Source: VAZQ01 sp963841105 (GTDB taxonomy: Bacteria; Pseudomonadota; Alphaproteobacteria; Rhizobiales; Xanthobacteraceae). From it: a stretch of DNA of 64,000 nt. The stretch covers positions 62,001 to 126,000 of the forward strand of contig CAWJCB010000037.1 in the NCBI GenBank assembly GCA_963841105.1, written 5' to 3'. Shown one piece after another: positions 1 to 8,822 of the stretch. Position 1 is the stretch's first letter, and the number at the start of each line of letters is the position of its first letter. A model generated the notes under the pieces. It had not been told where the DNA came from. It made no database searches and was given only the letters and a program-made list of their open reading frames with translations. A program made the position numbers and the translations under genes.

Positions 1-327
1 GCCGTTACTGCGACGAACTCTGACGATGGGCTGTTTGCGGGCGCCAATCGCGGGAACTATATCGCGGTTGCCGCGCCTGGTGTGGACGTCTTCGCGCCAG
101 CGCCGGATGGCGCCTATCAATTCACCACTGGGACATCCGTCGCTGCGGCGGAGGTGAGCGGGGTGGCGGCCTTGCTGATCGAGCGCAATCCCTCCCTCAC
201 GCCAGCCGAGGTGCGCAAGATACTGATGGATACCGCCAAGGATCTTGGTCCCAAAGGCCGTGACCGCGATTTTGGCGCAGGCCTCGTCAATGCGCTAAGG
301 GCGCTCACAGCGGCCAGGCCAAGATAG
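1..327 (+). CDS. Subtilisin-like serine protease (S8), C-terminal part
   Basis: The reading frame is open from base 1, so the N-terminal part lies outside the window; 108 residues remain. They hold the end of an S8 peptidase domain: a VAAPGVDV strand, the catalytic-serine motif GTSVAAAEVSG (family GTSxAAPxVSG, with Ala where Pro is usual), the following LL-x-E-x-NPSLTPAEVR helix, and a final FGAG-L-NA segment. S8 enzymes hydrolyse peptide bonds with an Asp-His-Ser triad, and only Ser is visible here. The AAA+ and Sel1/TPR genes downstream run the same way, so a joint role is possible but not shown. The family call is safe; substrate and location are unknown. Confidence 0.85.
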   Translation, partial: AVTATNSDDGLFAGANRGNYIAVAAPGVDVFAPAPDGAYQFTTGTSVAAAEVSGVAALLIERNPSLTPAEVRKILMDTAKDLGPKGRDRDFGAGLVNALRALTAARPR

Positions 328-364
328 GTCAGCCGCGTTCGGCCATTCCACAACAGCTCCGCAG

Positions 365-401
365 CCCGGGTCGAGCGGGGTAGCGAAACCCGGGATTGTT
401 T
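365..401 (+). terminator. Probable terminator after the protease gene
   Basis: CCCGGGT (365-371) pairs with ACCCGGG (388-394), and ATTGTTT follows. It stands 38 bases after the protease stop codon. The T-tract is weak, so it may instead be one of the GC-rich intergenic palindromes common in Bradyrhizobium. Confidence 0.45.
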
Positions 402-534
402 CCCGCATTTCGCTGCCGCTCAATGCGGGTTACGTGCTCTGAGGTATGTTCGGTGCGCGGCCATTGCTGCGCGGTTTGCGATGAGGACGTCGCTCACCTC
501 ACGCTCGTCATGCTGGCATCGCAAAAACCCATTT

Positions 535-567
535 TGTGATGGCCATCACATCGTGATGGCCATCACA
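535..567. promoter_or_regulatory. Tandem CRP-type binding sites
   Basis: Two 16-bp sites lie 17 bp apart. TGTGATGGCCATCACA (535-550) is a perfect palindrome of the form TGTGA-N6-TCACA, the consensus half-sites of CRP-type regulators. The second copy (552-567) differs only in its first base (C for T). They end 62 bp before the start of the secreted-protein gene at 629, a plausible promoter position. The identical site recurs at 57955-57970, also ahead of a small secreted-protein gene. That a CRP/FNR-family protein binds here is inferred from the consensus. Confidence 0.7.
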
Positions 568-628
568 TCGCGTACGTTCTGCATCAATGCCGAGCCCCCT
601 TACCCATACATGATCCTGGAGCAAGAAG

Positions 629-1165
629 ATGCCAATGACGGCAAGATGCGGCTTTCCCCTTCGCTGGACCATGCTCGCTGCTCTTGGCGCTGCAATGGCA
701 AGCGCGAGCGCGGCCGAGGCAAGTGACTTCGCTTCTTATTTCAACAGATACGTTCCAAGCTCGATCCGTTCGCAAATACAGGCTCGCGTCGAGGGCACCG
801 CGCCTGTGAAGCAGAAACGTGAGCAGACCGGCGCGGCGAACGGCCCGGTCGCGACAACCTCGGAGAAGCCGATTGCCATTGCCGGCCCGACCATCCTCGC
901 GCCCCTTCCACAGAAGGACAACGCGTGCCTGAGCGAGCGCCATCTTGCGACGGGTGCGGTGCTGTTCAAAGACAGCTGCACCAACGAATGGGCAATAAAC
1001 TCAACAACCGTCTCCGACCACCGTGTCGATGGAAAATGCCTGACGAAGACCAGCCATCCGAACGGGGTCGTGGTGTTCAGAGACATTTGCTCGCAGGAAT
1101 GGGCCATGAACACTGTCGAGAGCACTGCCGAGCCTGCGCCGAAGCCAGCCGCGCCGCAGGAGTGA
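629..1165 (+). CDS. Secreted protein with two Cys/Trp repeats
   Basis: This 178-residue protein has a basic start and a hydrophobic stretch ending in ASASAAEA, a typical signal peptide cleaved near residue 30, so export to the periplasm or outside is likely. The mature part has a linker and then two copies of a roughly 28-residue repeat near residues 98-125 and 136-163. Each follows the pattern CL-x6-GxVxF-x-D-x-C-x2-EWAxN, where the two Cys could form a disulphide. It ends in a Pro/Ala-rich tail. No enzyme family is recognised. The tandem CRP-type sites at 535-567 suggest catabolite-type control. It may belong with the protease and AAA+ genes on the same strand. Confidence 0.8.
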   Translation: MPMTARCGFPLRWTMLAALGAAMASASAAEASDFASYFNRYVPSSIRSQIQARVEGTAPVKQKREQTGAANGPVATTSEKPIAIAGPTILAPLPQKDNACLSERHLATGAVLFKDSCTNEWAINSTTVSDHRVDGKCLTKTSHPNGVVVFRDICSQEWAMNTVESTAEPAPKPAAPQE

Positions 1166-1258
1166 TTTTTGCAATTGCGGGGCGCCCCGGTTGGTGGTTG
1201 CTTTGGTTTGCTTAACGTACGTTGATCTTGAAAAGCCTGCCTGGATGGGAGAGCGAAG

Positions 1259-1843
1259 ATGATCGCGGCAGCCGCCGGGAAAGGCTCAATGCAGGGCAGC
1301 GCCGTTTCGCGTGCGCCGGAGCAGCAGCCGCAACCGAGCTCGGGCAGCATGCGCGTTGCGGTGATTACCGTCGCGGGTGCGCTGCTCACCGCAGGGACCG
1401 TCGCGGCCGCCCTGGGTTCGGGCGCGGTCGCGCCAAGCGGAGCATTGCGAGGCGGCGAGCCCGCCCTTTCGCCAATTGCCGGCAGCGAAATTGCTGCAGC
1501 CATGGGCTCGCTTGATCCGGCCACGTCCGCGTCGGCCGTGGCCGACGCGAAAGGCTGCAAGGCGCCCATGGCTGCCGTAACCGTGGTGAAGGCTCCGGGT
1601 ACTCCGCCCGGAACCGTTCGCATCCGATCAGGAGCGTATCTCTCGCCCGCCTTCCAGGTGTCAAACGTGCCCCAGCGAATAGCCATACCGTTTCCGGCCC
1701 CTTACCCTTCCGGCCACGGGGTCCTTTCTGTCATTGGGGAGTCGGAGGGAATATCGATTTTCCTTACGCCCGGATGGTCGATCGCTTCGCTGCATGGTGC
1801 TGCATCGACTCAAGTAGTATGGACGCCGAATAACCCGTGCTGA
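1259..1843 (+). CDS. Hypothetical one-TM protein
   Basis: The 194-residue product has a hydrophilic N-terminus, one hydrophobic segment near residues 31-52 and an Ala/Gly-rich linker. A C-terminal domain of about 95 residues is rich in Pro, Ser and beta-type residues and ends in Cys. This suggests an inner-membrane protein with a periplasmic domain. No family is recognised. It lies 93 bp after the secreted repeat protein and 22 bp before the AAA+ gene on the same strand, so all three may be co-transcribed. Confidence 0.65.
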   Translation: MIAAAAGKGSMQGSAVSRAPEQQPQPSSGSMRVAVITVAGALLTAGTVAAALGSGAVAPSGALRGGEPALSPIAGSEIAAAMGSLDPATSASAVADAKGCKAPMAAVTVVKAPGTPPGTVRIRSGAYLSPAFQVSNVPQRIAIPFPAPYPSGHGVLSVIGESEGISIFLTPGWSIASLHGAASTQVVWTPNNPC

Positions 1844-1865
1844 TCGCTTGGTGAGGGGGGTGCCG

Positions 1866-3891
1866 ATGAAAAAGTTCTTCGTCGATCGGCCGATGCTGGG
1901 ATTCTTTATCGTCGCCGTTGCGGCCGCTGTGGTGAGCACCTGGATCCTCAATCCGCAATCCGGTCCATGGGCTCTGGTATCCGGCGGAATGACGTGGGCG
2001 ACTGCGCTCAAGCTTGCCATCGTATTCCTGATCTTTATTGCGGGGGCGGCCCTGACCTACGTGGCCATGAGGCTGGCGGGCGATCCGACAGGTTTTGGGC
2101 TCATCCCCGCCGGGCAGGCTTACACGCCCGGGCGCCGGCTCAACGTCGTTTCGTCCGTGCCTGCCGCCCGGTCAGCCGACGAGGTGCTCGACGAGCTTGA
2201 CCAGATGATCGGGCTCGCTCCGGTCAAGGAAGAGGTCAACAAGCTCCTTGCCGGCATCGAGGTCGAACGCAAGCGCCGCGAGCAGGGGTTGCCGATGGCG
2301 ACGGTCAGCCGGCACATGGTGTTCACCGGCCCGCCCGGCGTGGGTAAGACGCAGATCGCGCGCGCCCTGGGCGAGATCTACCGTTCGCTCAACGTTCTGC
2401 GCAAAGGGCATGTGGTCGAGGTGCAGCGCTCCGATCTGGTTGCTGGGTATATCGGACAAACCGCTGCCAAGACTTCTCGACAAATGCAAGGAGGCGCTCG
2501 ATGGGATCTTTTTTATCGACGAGGCCTATACGCTTGCCGGCACACCCGGGTCGAGCGGCGATTTCGGGCGAGAGGCGATTGATACGCTGCTCAAGTTCAT
2601 GGAGGACAACCGCGACCGGGTGATGGTGATCGTCGCCGGCTATCCCAACGAGATGCGCCACTTCATTGCCTCCAACCCTGGGCTCGCAAGCCGGTTCAGC
2701 AAGACCATCGAGTTCCCGCGCTATTCGCCCGCCGAACTCGCCGCAATCCTGCGGCTGATGGCAAAACGCCAGCGCGACGAGTTGCCGGCTGAGCTCGAGC
2801 GCAGCCTCATTCCCTGGATCGAGTCGCAGTCGCGCCGCGACGACTGGGGCAACGCACGGGAGATGCGCAATCTTCTCGAAAAGGCCCGCGAGGCGCAGTC
2901 GCTGCGCCTGGCGGGGGATGCTTCCGCGGATCTCACCAAGGTCGAGATGGTCGACTTCGAGCGCACTGGAGTGCCGTGGGTGCGCGAGCGCGGTTACACC
3001 GCGACAAGCGGATCAGCAGCACCGGCGCACAGTGCCGGCCGCCGGCTTTCCGTGACGCCGACGGTTGCGCCGCAGCGGACCCTCGACCAGGCGCTCGATT
3101 CGCTCGAGGCAATGGTCGGGCTTGGCCCGGTCAAGGAGGAGGTGAACAAGCTGATGGCTGCGCTCGAAGTGGAGCGCATGCGCCGCGAGCAAGGATTAGC
3201 AGTCGCGCCGATCAGCCGCCACATGGTGTTCACCGGTCCACCCGGGGTGGGCAAGACAGAGGTAGCCCGCGTGCTCGGCGAGATCTACCGCTCGCTCAAC
3301 GTGCTGCGCAAAGGCCATCTGATCGAGACGGACCGCTCCGGACTCGTCGCCGGCTATATCGGGCAGACCGCGCCCAAGACGCTCGACGTCTGCAAGTCGG
3401 CCCTCGACGGCATCCTTTTCATCGACGAGGCCTACACGCTCGCGGGCCCGCCCGGGGCGACATATGGCGACACGGGACGCGAGGCCATCGACACGCTTCT
3501 CAAGTTCATGGAGGACAACCGCGATCGCATCGTCGTCATCGTCGCCGGCTACCCGAACGAGATGCGCCGCTTCATCGATTCCAATCCCGGGCTCGCGAGC
3601 CAATTCACCAAGACAATCGCGTTTCCGCCTTACTCCGCCGGCGATCTTGCGGCTATCTTCCGGTTGATGGCAAAGCGGCAGAGCTTCCTCTTTCCGGAAG
3701 AGCTGGAGACCAAGCTGAGACCTTGGATCGAGAGCCGCATGCGCAGCAACTCCTGGGGCAACGCACGTGAAATGCGCACGTTGCTTGAACGGGCGCGCGA
3801 GGCGCAGGCGATGCGCATTTCCGCCAGTCCCTCCGCTGACGTCACCCGTCTCGAAATGGCTGATATTCGCGCTGCACTTGGGGAGAGCTGA
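1866..3891 (+). pseudogene. Membrane-anchored tandem AAA+ ATPase, CbbX/EccA-like, frameshifted
   Basis: The gene encodes about 675 residues: two hydrophobic segments (residues 10-29 and 40-66), then two AAA+ domains of the CbbX/SpoVK/EccA type. Each domain has Walker A (GPPGVGKT), a CbbX-like pore loop (GYIGQT), Walker B (FIDEAYTLAG) and a distal Arg-rich helix (WGNAREMR). Domain 1 is split near 2473: AAGACTTCTCGAC has one base more than the matching AAGACGCTCGAC of domain 2, and the frame moves by +1. The downstream frame then runs to 3891. Family members are ring-shaped remodelling ATPases. EccA-like ATPases work with subtilisin-like proteases in type VII secretion, so the protease upstream is notable, but no ESX component is visible. 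The extra base may be a real mutation or an assembly error. Confidence 0.8.
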
Positions 3892-6566
3892 TGAAACAGC
3901 TTCTCGGGCGCACCGCCGCCCTGCACGTGGCATTCTGGCAATACGATCCGTGGTACCGCCGGGCGTGGTTCGTGTGGCCGCAGGCGGCGGCTGTTCTGCT
4001 CGCGGGCTCCTTGGTCGCGGACCGGGTCCCGGTATGGTCGGGCAAATGGGGCAAGCCGATCGATTGCTCGTCAGCGAGCACGCCCGGTTGCGCGGCCACG
4101 CAGCGCGTCATGTTTTCTTTCTTCGACGAAGTCGCCAAATCGACGCTCAACAATCAGTACAGCGTTTTCGTCGATCGGACCGCGTTCCGAAGCTCCGCTG
4201 CTGCCGACCAGCCGAAGCTTGCGGCAGCACTCGCATCCTACTACCGGGGCGAGTGGGCGAAAGCGGCCGACACGCTCAAGTCGGCAACACCGGCCGATCC
4301 CAACGTCCAGTTCGTCACCGCGCTCGCGCTGCTCACTCCGCATACCACGGACCAGGTCCGCGAGGCTCAGACCCTGTTGCGAACCGCTGCTTCCGCCGGG
4401 GATCGGCAGGCTGGCGTGATGCTCGGGCATGTTCTCTTCGTTGGTTGGGGCGGATTGCCGAAGGACGAGCAGGAAGGCCGTAAGCTGATCGAGGAGGGTG
4501 CTGCGGCGGGCAATCCCTACGGCATGCGGCTGGCCGGGGTGGGATACGTGAGTCGCGAATTCGGCAGCTACGACCCGGTGAAGGCGGTCGATCTGTTGCG
4601 CAAGGCGGCGGACGCCGGCGACCCGGTCGCCATGGCCCAGTTTGCGTACTCGCTGCGAACCGGTCGCGGCGGCCTCACCCGCGATGACGCCAAGGCGCTC
4701 GACTATTTGCGGCGCGCGGCCGATGCGGGATACACCGACGCGCAATATACCCTCGCCCGCTGGACGATGGAGCGCTATGAAAATCATGAAACCGAAGACC
4801 CTTCCGAAGGGATCAAGTGGTATGAGCGCGCCTACCAGCGAGGCTATTCATTCTTTGCGCTGGTCAACTTGGCGCGCGCCCATCGGTTTGCCCGTGCGAC
4901 CCCTTGGTTCGACACCCATCGCGCCTTTGAATTGCTGCAGCTGTGCGCTCCGTACGCATTCTCTCATTGCCACTATTGGCTGGGATCAGCGTACCAGGCG
5001 GGCGCCGGCACGCCACAGGATCTGGTGAAGGCCTACGCGCATTACGAAGTGGCGAAGCAGCTTGGACTGCAAGAAGCCTCGGCGTCGGTTGCGCAACTCG
5101 AGTCGATATTGCTTCCCGCGGCCAAGTCCAACGCGAAGCGATTGGCCGAGAGCATCTCTGGCAATCTAAAAACAGTACCGGCGGCAATCGGGCTGCAGAT
5201 CCCGGAAACCGAGTCCGCCGGACCCTCGCCTTGGGCCGCGCCGGGGGCCGCTGTGGCCTCGCAGGGCGGTGCGCAGGCCGCGGCGTCGCCGAGCCAGGCA
5301 ACCGCCAGTGCCGCCGATTGGAACGCCTGCAAAGGAAAGGACGAAGCTGCTGCAATCGCGGCGTGCGCCCGTCTGATCGCCAGCGGCATCTCAGGCACCG
5401 ACCTCGGCATGGCGCATTATTTGAAGGGCTGGAACCATTACAAAAAAGAGCAGCACGCGCAGGCCATTGCCGATTACGACAAGGCAATTCAATTGCGCGC
5501 TAATCTTTCCACTGCCTACAATGATCGCGGCATCGCCTATCAGGCCCTCGGAAACTTTGACGCTGCCCTGCGCGACTTCACCGAGTCCGTCGGCACAGAA
5601 CCCAATGCATTGGGTTATGAGAACCGCGCGTACATCCATCTGCGCCGGAATCGTTTTGACGAAGCAATCGCCGATGCGACCACCTCCATTCGTCTGAACC
5701 CGAAGCGGGCGCGCACCTACTGGATTCGCAGTGGCGCCTATGAAGAGAAAGAGAAAGGACAATGGACCGACGCGGTTGCCGACGCGACCACCTGCATTGG
5801 GCTCGACCCCACATTCAGCGATTGCCTCGATCGGCGCGGTTACGGGTACTTTAAGCTCGACAAGAGCGATCTCGCGCTTGCCGATTATGATGAGTCTCTG
5901 CGGTTGCAGCCGCGGTCGACCTGGACGCTGGTGGCACGAGGCAATCTCCGCAAGGACAAGCAACTGCTCGATCTCGCCATGAGCGACTACTCGGAAGCGA
6001 TCAGGCTCGACCCGAAGAATGCCGACGCCTACGCCAGTCGCGGCGACGTCTACTATATGAAGGATCAATATCCGCTTGCTATCGCCGATGCGACCAAGGC
6101 CATCGAGATCAATCCCGGCACCTCTTACGCCTTCGCAGTGCGCGGGTTCTCATTGTTCGACGCCGGTCGGCTTGACGAGGCGAGATCGGATTTGGCCGCG
6201 GCGGTCCAGCGATATCCGAAATGGGTGAAGCCGCGTTACTGGTATGCCGTCACGGAAGCGAAGCTGGAAGAGAAAATGTATGAAAGCTGCCCGAAGGGCG
6301 GCAACCGGCGGCCAAGCGCCAACACGATGGTCGGCGGCCTGCCGATCTGCATGACGGGTCTGGAGTTCGGCACAAGCTTGCGGGAGCTGGCCGAGGTCAT
6401 CCGGCTCAACCCTGAGGCTTCCAGCGCGTACGCATTCCGCGGCTATCTGTACATCAAGCTGCAGCAGCGCGAGCGCGCGATCGCCGATCTGCGGCGAGCA
6501 ATTCAGATCGACCCCGGCAATGCAAGCGCCAGGAACAATCTGCGGGCGATTGGCGCAACCCCATAG
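3891..6566 (+). CDS. Large Sel1/TPR repeat protein
   Basis: This 891-residue protein overlaps the AAA+ stop codon (TGATG), a sign of translational coupling. It has one hydrophobic segment near residues 25-45. Sel1-type repeats span roughly residues 120-420 (units with A-x-GD-x-x-A and L-x-KAADAG-x-P-x-AM). An Ala/Pro-rich linker with alternating small residues (430-490) follows, and then at least nine TPR units to the end (A-x-ADYD-A-I, R-LDP-x-NADAY). Both repeat types form protein-binding solenoids and have no catalysis. A membrane-tethered adaptor for the AAA+ ATPase is the simplest inference. Family call is safe; partner unknown. Confidence 0.85.
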   Translation: MKQLLGRTAALHVAFWQYDPWYRRAWFVWPQAAAVLLAGSLVADRVPVWSGKWGKPIDCSSASTPGCAATQRVMFSFFDEVAKSTLNNQYSVFVDRTAFRSSAAADQPKLAAALASYYRGEWAKAADTLKSATPADPNVQFVTALALLTPHTTDQVREAQTLLRTAASAGDRQAGVMLGHVLFVGWGGLPKDEQEGRKLIEEGAAAGNPYGMRLAGVGYVSREFGSYDPVKAVDLLRKAADAGDPVAMAQFAYSLRTGRGGLTRDDAKALDYLRRAADAGYTDAQYTLARWTMERYENHETEDPSEGIKWYERAYQRGYSFFALVNLARAHRFARATPWFDTHRAFELLQLCAPYAFSHCHYWLGSAYQAGAGTPQDLVKAYAHYEVAKQLGLQEASASVAQLESILLPAAKSNAKRLAESISGNLKTVPAAIGLQIPETESAGPSPWAAPGAAVASQGGAQAAASPSQATASAADWNACKGKDEAAAIAACARLIASGISGTDLGMAHYLKGWNHYKKEQHAQAIADYDKAIQLRANLSTAYNDRGIAYQALGNFDAALRDFTESVGTEPNALGYENRAYIHLRRNRFDEAIADATTSIRLNPKRARTYWIRSGAYEEKEKGQWTDAVADATTCIGLDPTFSDCLDRRGYGYFKLDKSDLALADYDESLRLQPRSTWTLVARGNLRKDKQLLDLAMSDYSEAIRLDPKNADAYASRGDVYYMKDQYPLAIADATKAIEINPGTSYAFAVRGFSLFDAGRLDEARSDLAAAVQRYPKWVKPRYWYAVTEAKLEEKMYESCPKGGNRRPSANTMVGGLPICMTGLEFGTSLRELAEVIRLNPEASSAYAFRGYLYIKLQQRERAIADLRRAIQIDPGNASARNNLRAIGATP

Positions 6567-6581
6567 CGCATGCGCTCATTG

Positions 6582-8354
6582 TCAGGCCGCGCCGGCCATT
6601 CTTGCGTCCTGCGCCGCGAGCAGCTCCACTATCGCGTGGGCGGGTCTTGCCTGGCTGAACAAATAGCCCTGCATTTCGTTGCAACCCACGGCCTGGAGCT
6701 TTTGCAGCTGCTGGTGTGTCTCAACCCCTTCCGCGGTGGAGATCATGTTGAGGCATTTGGCGAGGCCGGTCACGGCGTGCACTATGGCCAGCGGCTCGGT
6801 CCCGTTTGAGAGGTCCTGAATGAAGGAGCGATCAATCTTGATCTTGTCGAAGGGAAAGCTGCGCAAATAGCTCAGTGATGAATATCCGGTGCCGAAATCA
6901 TCCATCGCGATCTGTATTCCGAGGCCGCGAAGCTTATGTAAAGTTGCGAGCGTCGCGAAGGTGTTCTGCATAAGGACCGACTCGGTGATCTCGAGCTGCA
7001 ACCTGCTGCCGGAGATGCCCGAAGCCGCGAGTGCGCTCATCACAATCTCCACCAAATTTCGGCTTTTCAACTGGAATGGCGAGAGATTGACCGCGACCTT
7101 GATGTTTTCTGGCCAGGTTGCCGCTTCTTCGCAGGCTTTTCGCAGCACCCATTCACCCAGGGGGATGATAAGGCCGGTCTCCTCGGCAACTGGCACAAAC
7201 TCGCCGGGTGAAATCAAGCCCCGCTTGGGGTGGTTCCAGCGCAGCAGCGCTTCGAAGGCGCTGATTGCATTGCTTTGAAGATTGACAAGCGGCTGGTAGT
7301 AGAGCTCGAACTCCTTGTTGGCCAGCGCATTGCGCAGATCCATTTCCAGCTCGCGGCGCGCTTGCATGCGCGCATCCATTTCCGGCTCAAAGAACCGATA
7401 TGCGCCGCGTCCATCAGCTTTTGCTCCGTACAACGCCATATCGGCGTTCTTCAGCAGTTGGTCGGGCTCGGTCGCGTCAACGGGCGCAACAGAGATGCCA
7501 ATGCTGATATCCACAACAACCTGATGGCCATTGAGATGATAAGGCTTCGCGATCGATTCGCGCACGCGCCTTGCCAGGGCTACGGCATCCATCGGCTGCT
7601 GCATCGCAGTCATGATGATTGCGAACTCGTCGCCGCCCAGGCGCGCGATCGTATCTGGCTCCCTGGTGCAGCGGCGCAATCTGTCGGCAACGACTTTCAG
7701 CAGCTCGTCCCCGGTCGGATGTCCGAGTGTATCATTGATATCCTTGAAATGGTCGAGGTCGAGGCAGAAAACCGCCAGGCATTCCCCTCTTTTGACGCGT
7801 TTTAGCTCGTCCTCCAGCCGCTCGCGCAACAAAACGCGATTGGGCAGATCGGTGAGTGCGTCGTGGCGCGCCATATGGGCAATCTGCTCCTCCGCGCGCC
7901 GCCGTTCTGTGATGTCTTCATGCGTCGCCAACCATCCGCCATTCGGCAACGGTTTGTTTACAATCGAAAAGACGCGTCCATCGTTCAATCTGGCGATATC
8001 GTTGAATTCCTTTCCCTGGGTGACCTCGTGCAAGAGCTTGCTTATGTATTTCTTCGGATTGCCTGCGAAAGTCCGGGCTGCGATGCGTTGATCAAGCAGG
8101 TCACGAAGCGTGCACCCCGATTTGGCGGCATCGGGCGACAGCCCATACATCTCAATATAGCGCCGATTGCAGAACACCAGCCGGGCGCCTGCATCGAACA
8201 TCAACACACCTTGAGATAGATTGTTGAGAATTGTATCGAACAGATTTTCCTGATCGTTTGCGGCAGTCATCTTCAAGTTCGCACGTTGCGAGACGTTCGG
8301 GAACGGCAGAGTTCTGGCGACGTGTGCGGATTGGAGGCGGCGATCTGTGCTCAC
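6582..8354 (-). CDS. PAS-GGDEF-EAL cyclic-di-GMP protein
   Basis: The 590-residue product has a PAS domain (about 40-150: LSQGVLMFDA, HEDITERR), a GGDEF domain (about 165-325, with the intact motif LGGDEFA) and an EAL domain (about 340-580). EAL signature residues are present: EALLRW, NLSPFQL, the DDFGTGYSS loop, DRSF and AEGVET. It can therefore in principle both make and degrade c-di-GMP; which activity dominates cannot be told. There is no TM segment, so it is cytosolic. The frame opens with GTG at 8354; an ATG at 8270 just before the PAS domain is an equally good start. It converges on the Sel1/TPR gene with 15 bp between stops. Confidence 0.93.
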   Translation of the reverse strand: MSTDRRLQSAHVARTLPFPNVSQRANLKMTAANDQENLFDTILNNLSQGVLMFDAGARLVFCNRRYIEMYGLSPDAAKSGCTLRDLLDQRIAARTFAGNPKKYISKLLHEVTQGKEFNDIARLNDGRVFSIVNKPLPNGGWLATHEDITERRRAEEQIAHMARHDALTDLPNRVLLRERLEDELKRVKRGECLAVFCLDLDHFKDINDTLGHPTGDELLKVVADRLRRCTREPDTIARLGGDEFAIIMTAMQQPMDAVALARRVRESIAKPYHLNGHQVVVDISIGISVAPVDATEPDQLLKNADMALYGAKADGRGAYRFFEPEMDARMQARRELEMDLRNALANKEFELYYQPLVNLQSNAISAFEALLRWNHPKRGLISPGEFVPVAEETGLIIPLGEWVLRKACEEAATWPENIKVAVNLSPFQLKSRNLVEIVMSALAASGISGSRLQLEITESVLMQNTFATLATLHKLRGLGIQIAMDDFGTGYSSLSYLRSFPFDKIKIDRSFIQDLSNGTEPLAIVHAVTGLAKCLNMISTAEGVETHQQLQKLQAVGCNEMQGYLFSQARPAHAIVELLAAQDARMAGAA

Positions 8355-8822
8355 GGATGGCCCTTATTGGTTGCTTCGAACAGCCGGACGGTACCGAGAT
8401 AACTGTTTGAATTGGCTCAATCCAGGCCAGTCAGTTTGCTTCAAATGATCAGCTGTTTCGCTGCACCGGCGCGCCGAATTCGCCATCGGGACTTGCAAGG
8501 TCAGCTCGCGCCAACAGCGAGAGGGCGCTTGCCTTCACCTCCCCAGCTTTGGACGCCCATGGCAAGATTTGCGGTCGTTCGGCCGAACTTGGTGGAATCG
8601 CCCGAGTCCTGCACGAACGCATGGAGCCAAGCCGGCACTTGGGCGCGGACCTGAAAAATGAGCCTTCTTGAGAACGGCGCTATCGCAATGGCTGAATCGC
8701 TGAGGAAATTCGGTTTGATAAGCGCGCAAGTGCGGCCTACCTTGGCATGTGACAAAATGATCCTGGCAATGACGTACGGGGCGTTGCTTTGGCCGCGAGC
8801 TGCTGAGACGGAGAAGTAGACG
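8355..8822. other. Intergenic region between divergent genes
   Basis: This 468-bp gap separates the divergent GGDEF-EAL and ligase genes and must hold both promoters. I see no supported gene, no clear terminator and no strong palindrome. Confidence 0.5.

Noticed and set aside
736..1686. Long open frame on - (316 codons)
   Set aside because: It lies antisense to two better + genes (a signal-peptide protein and a one-TM protein). GC-rich DNA gives such shadows, and its product has no family pattern.
1..3891. A type VII (ESX) secretion system
   Set aside because: Only a subtilisin-like protease and an EccA-like ATPase are seen; no EccB/C/D, no WXG100 proteins, and the organism appears Gram-negative.
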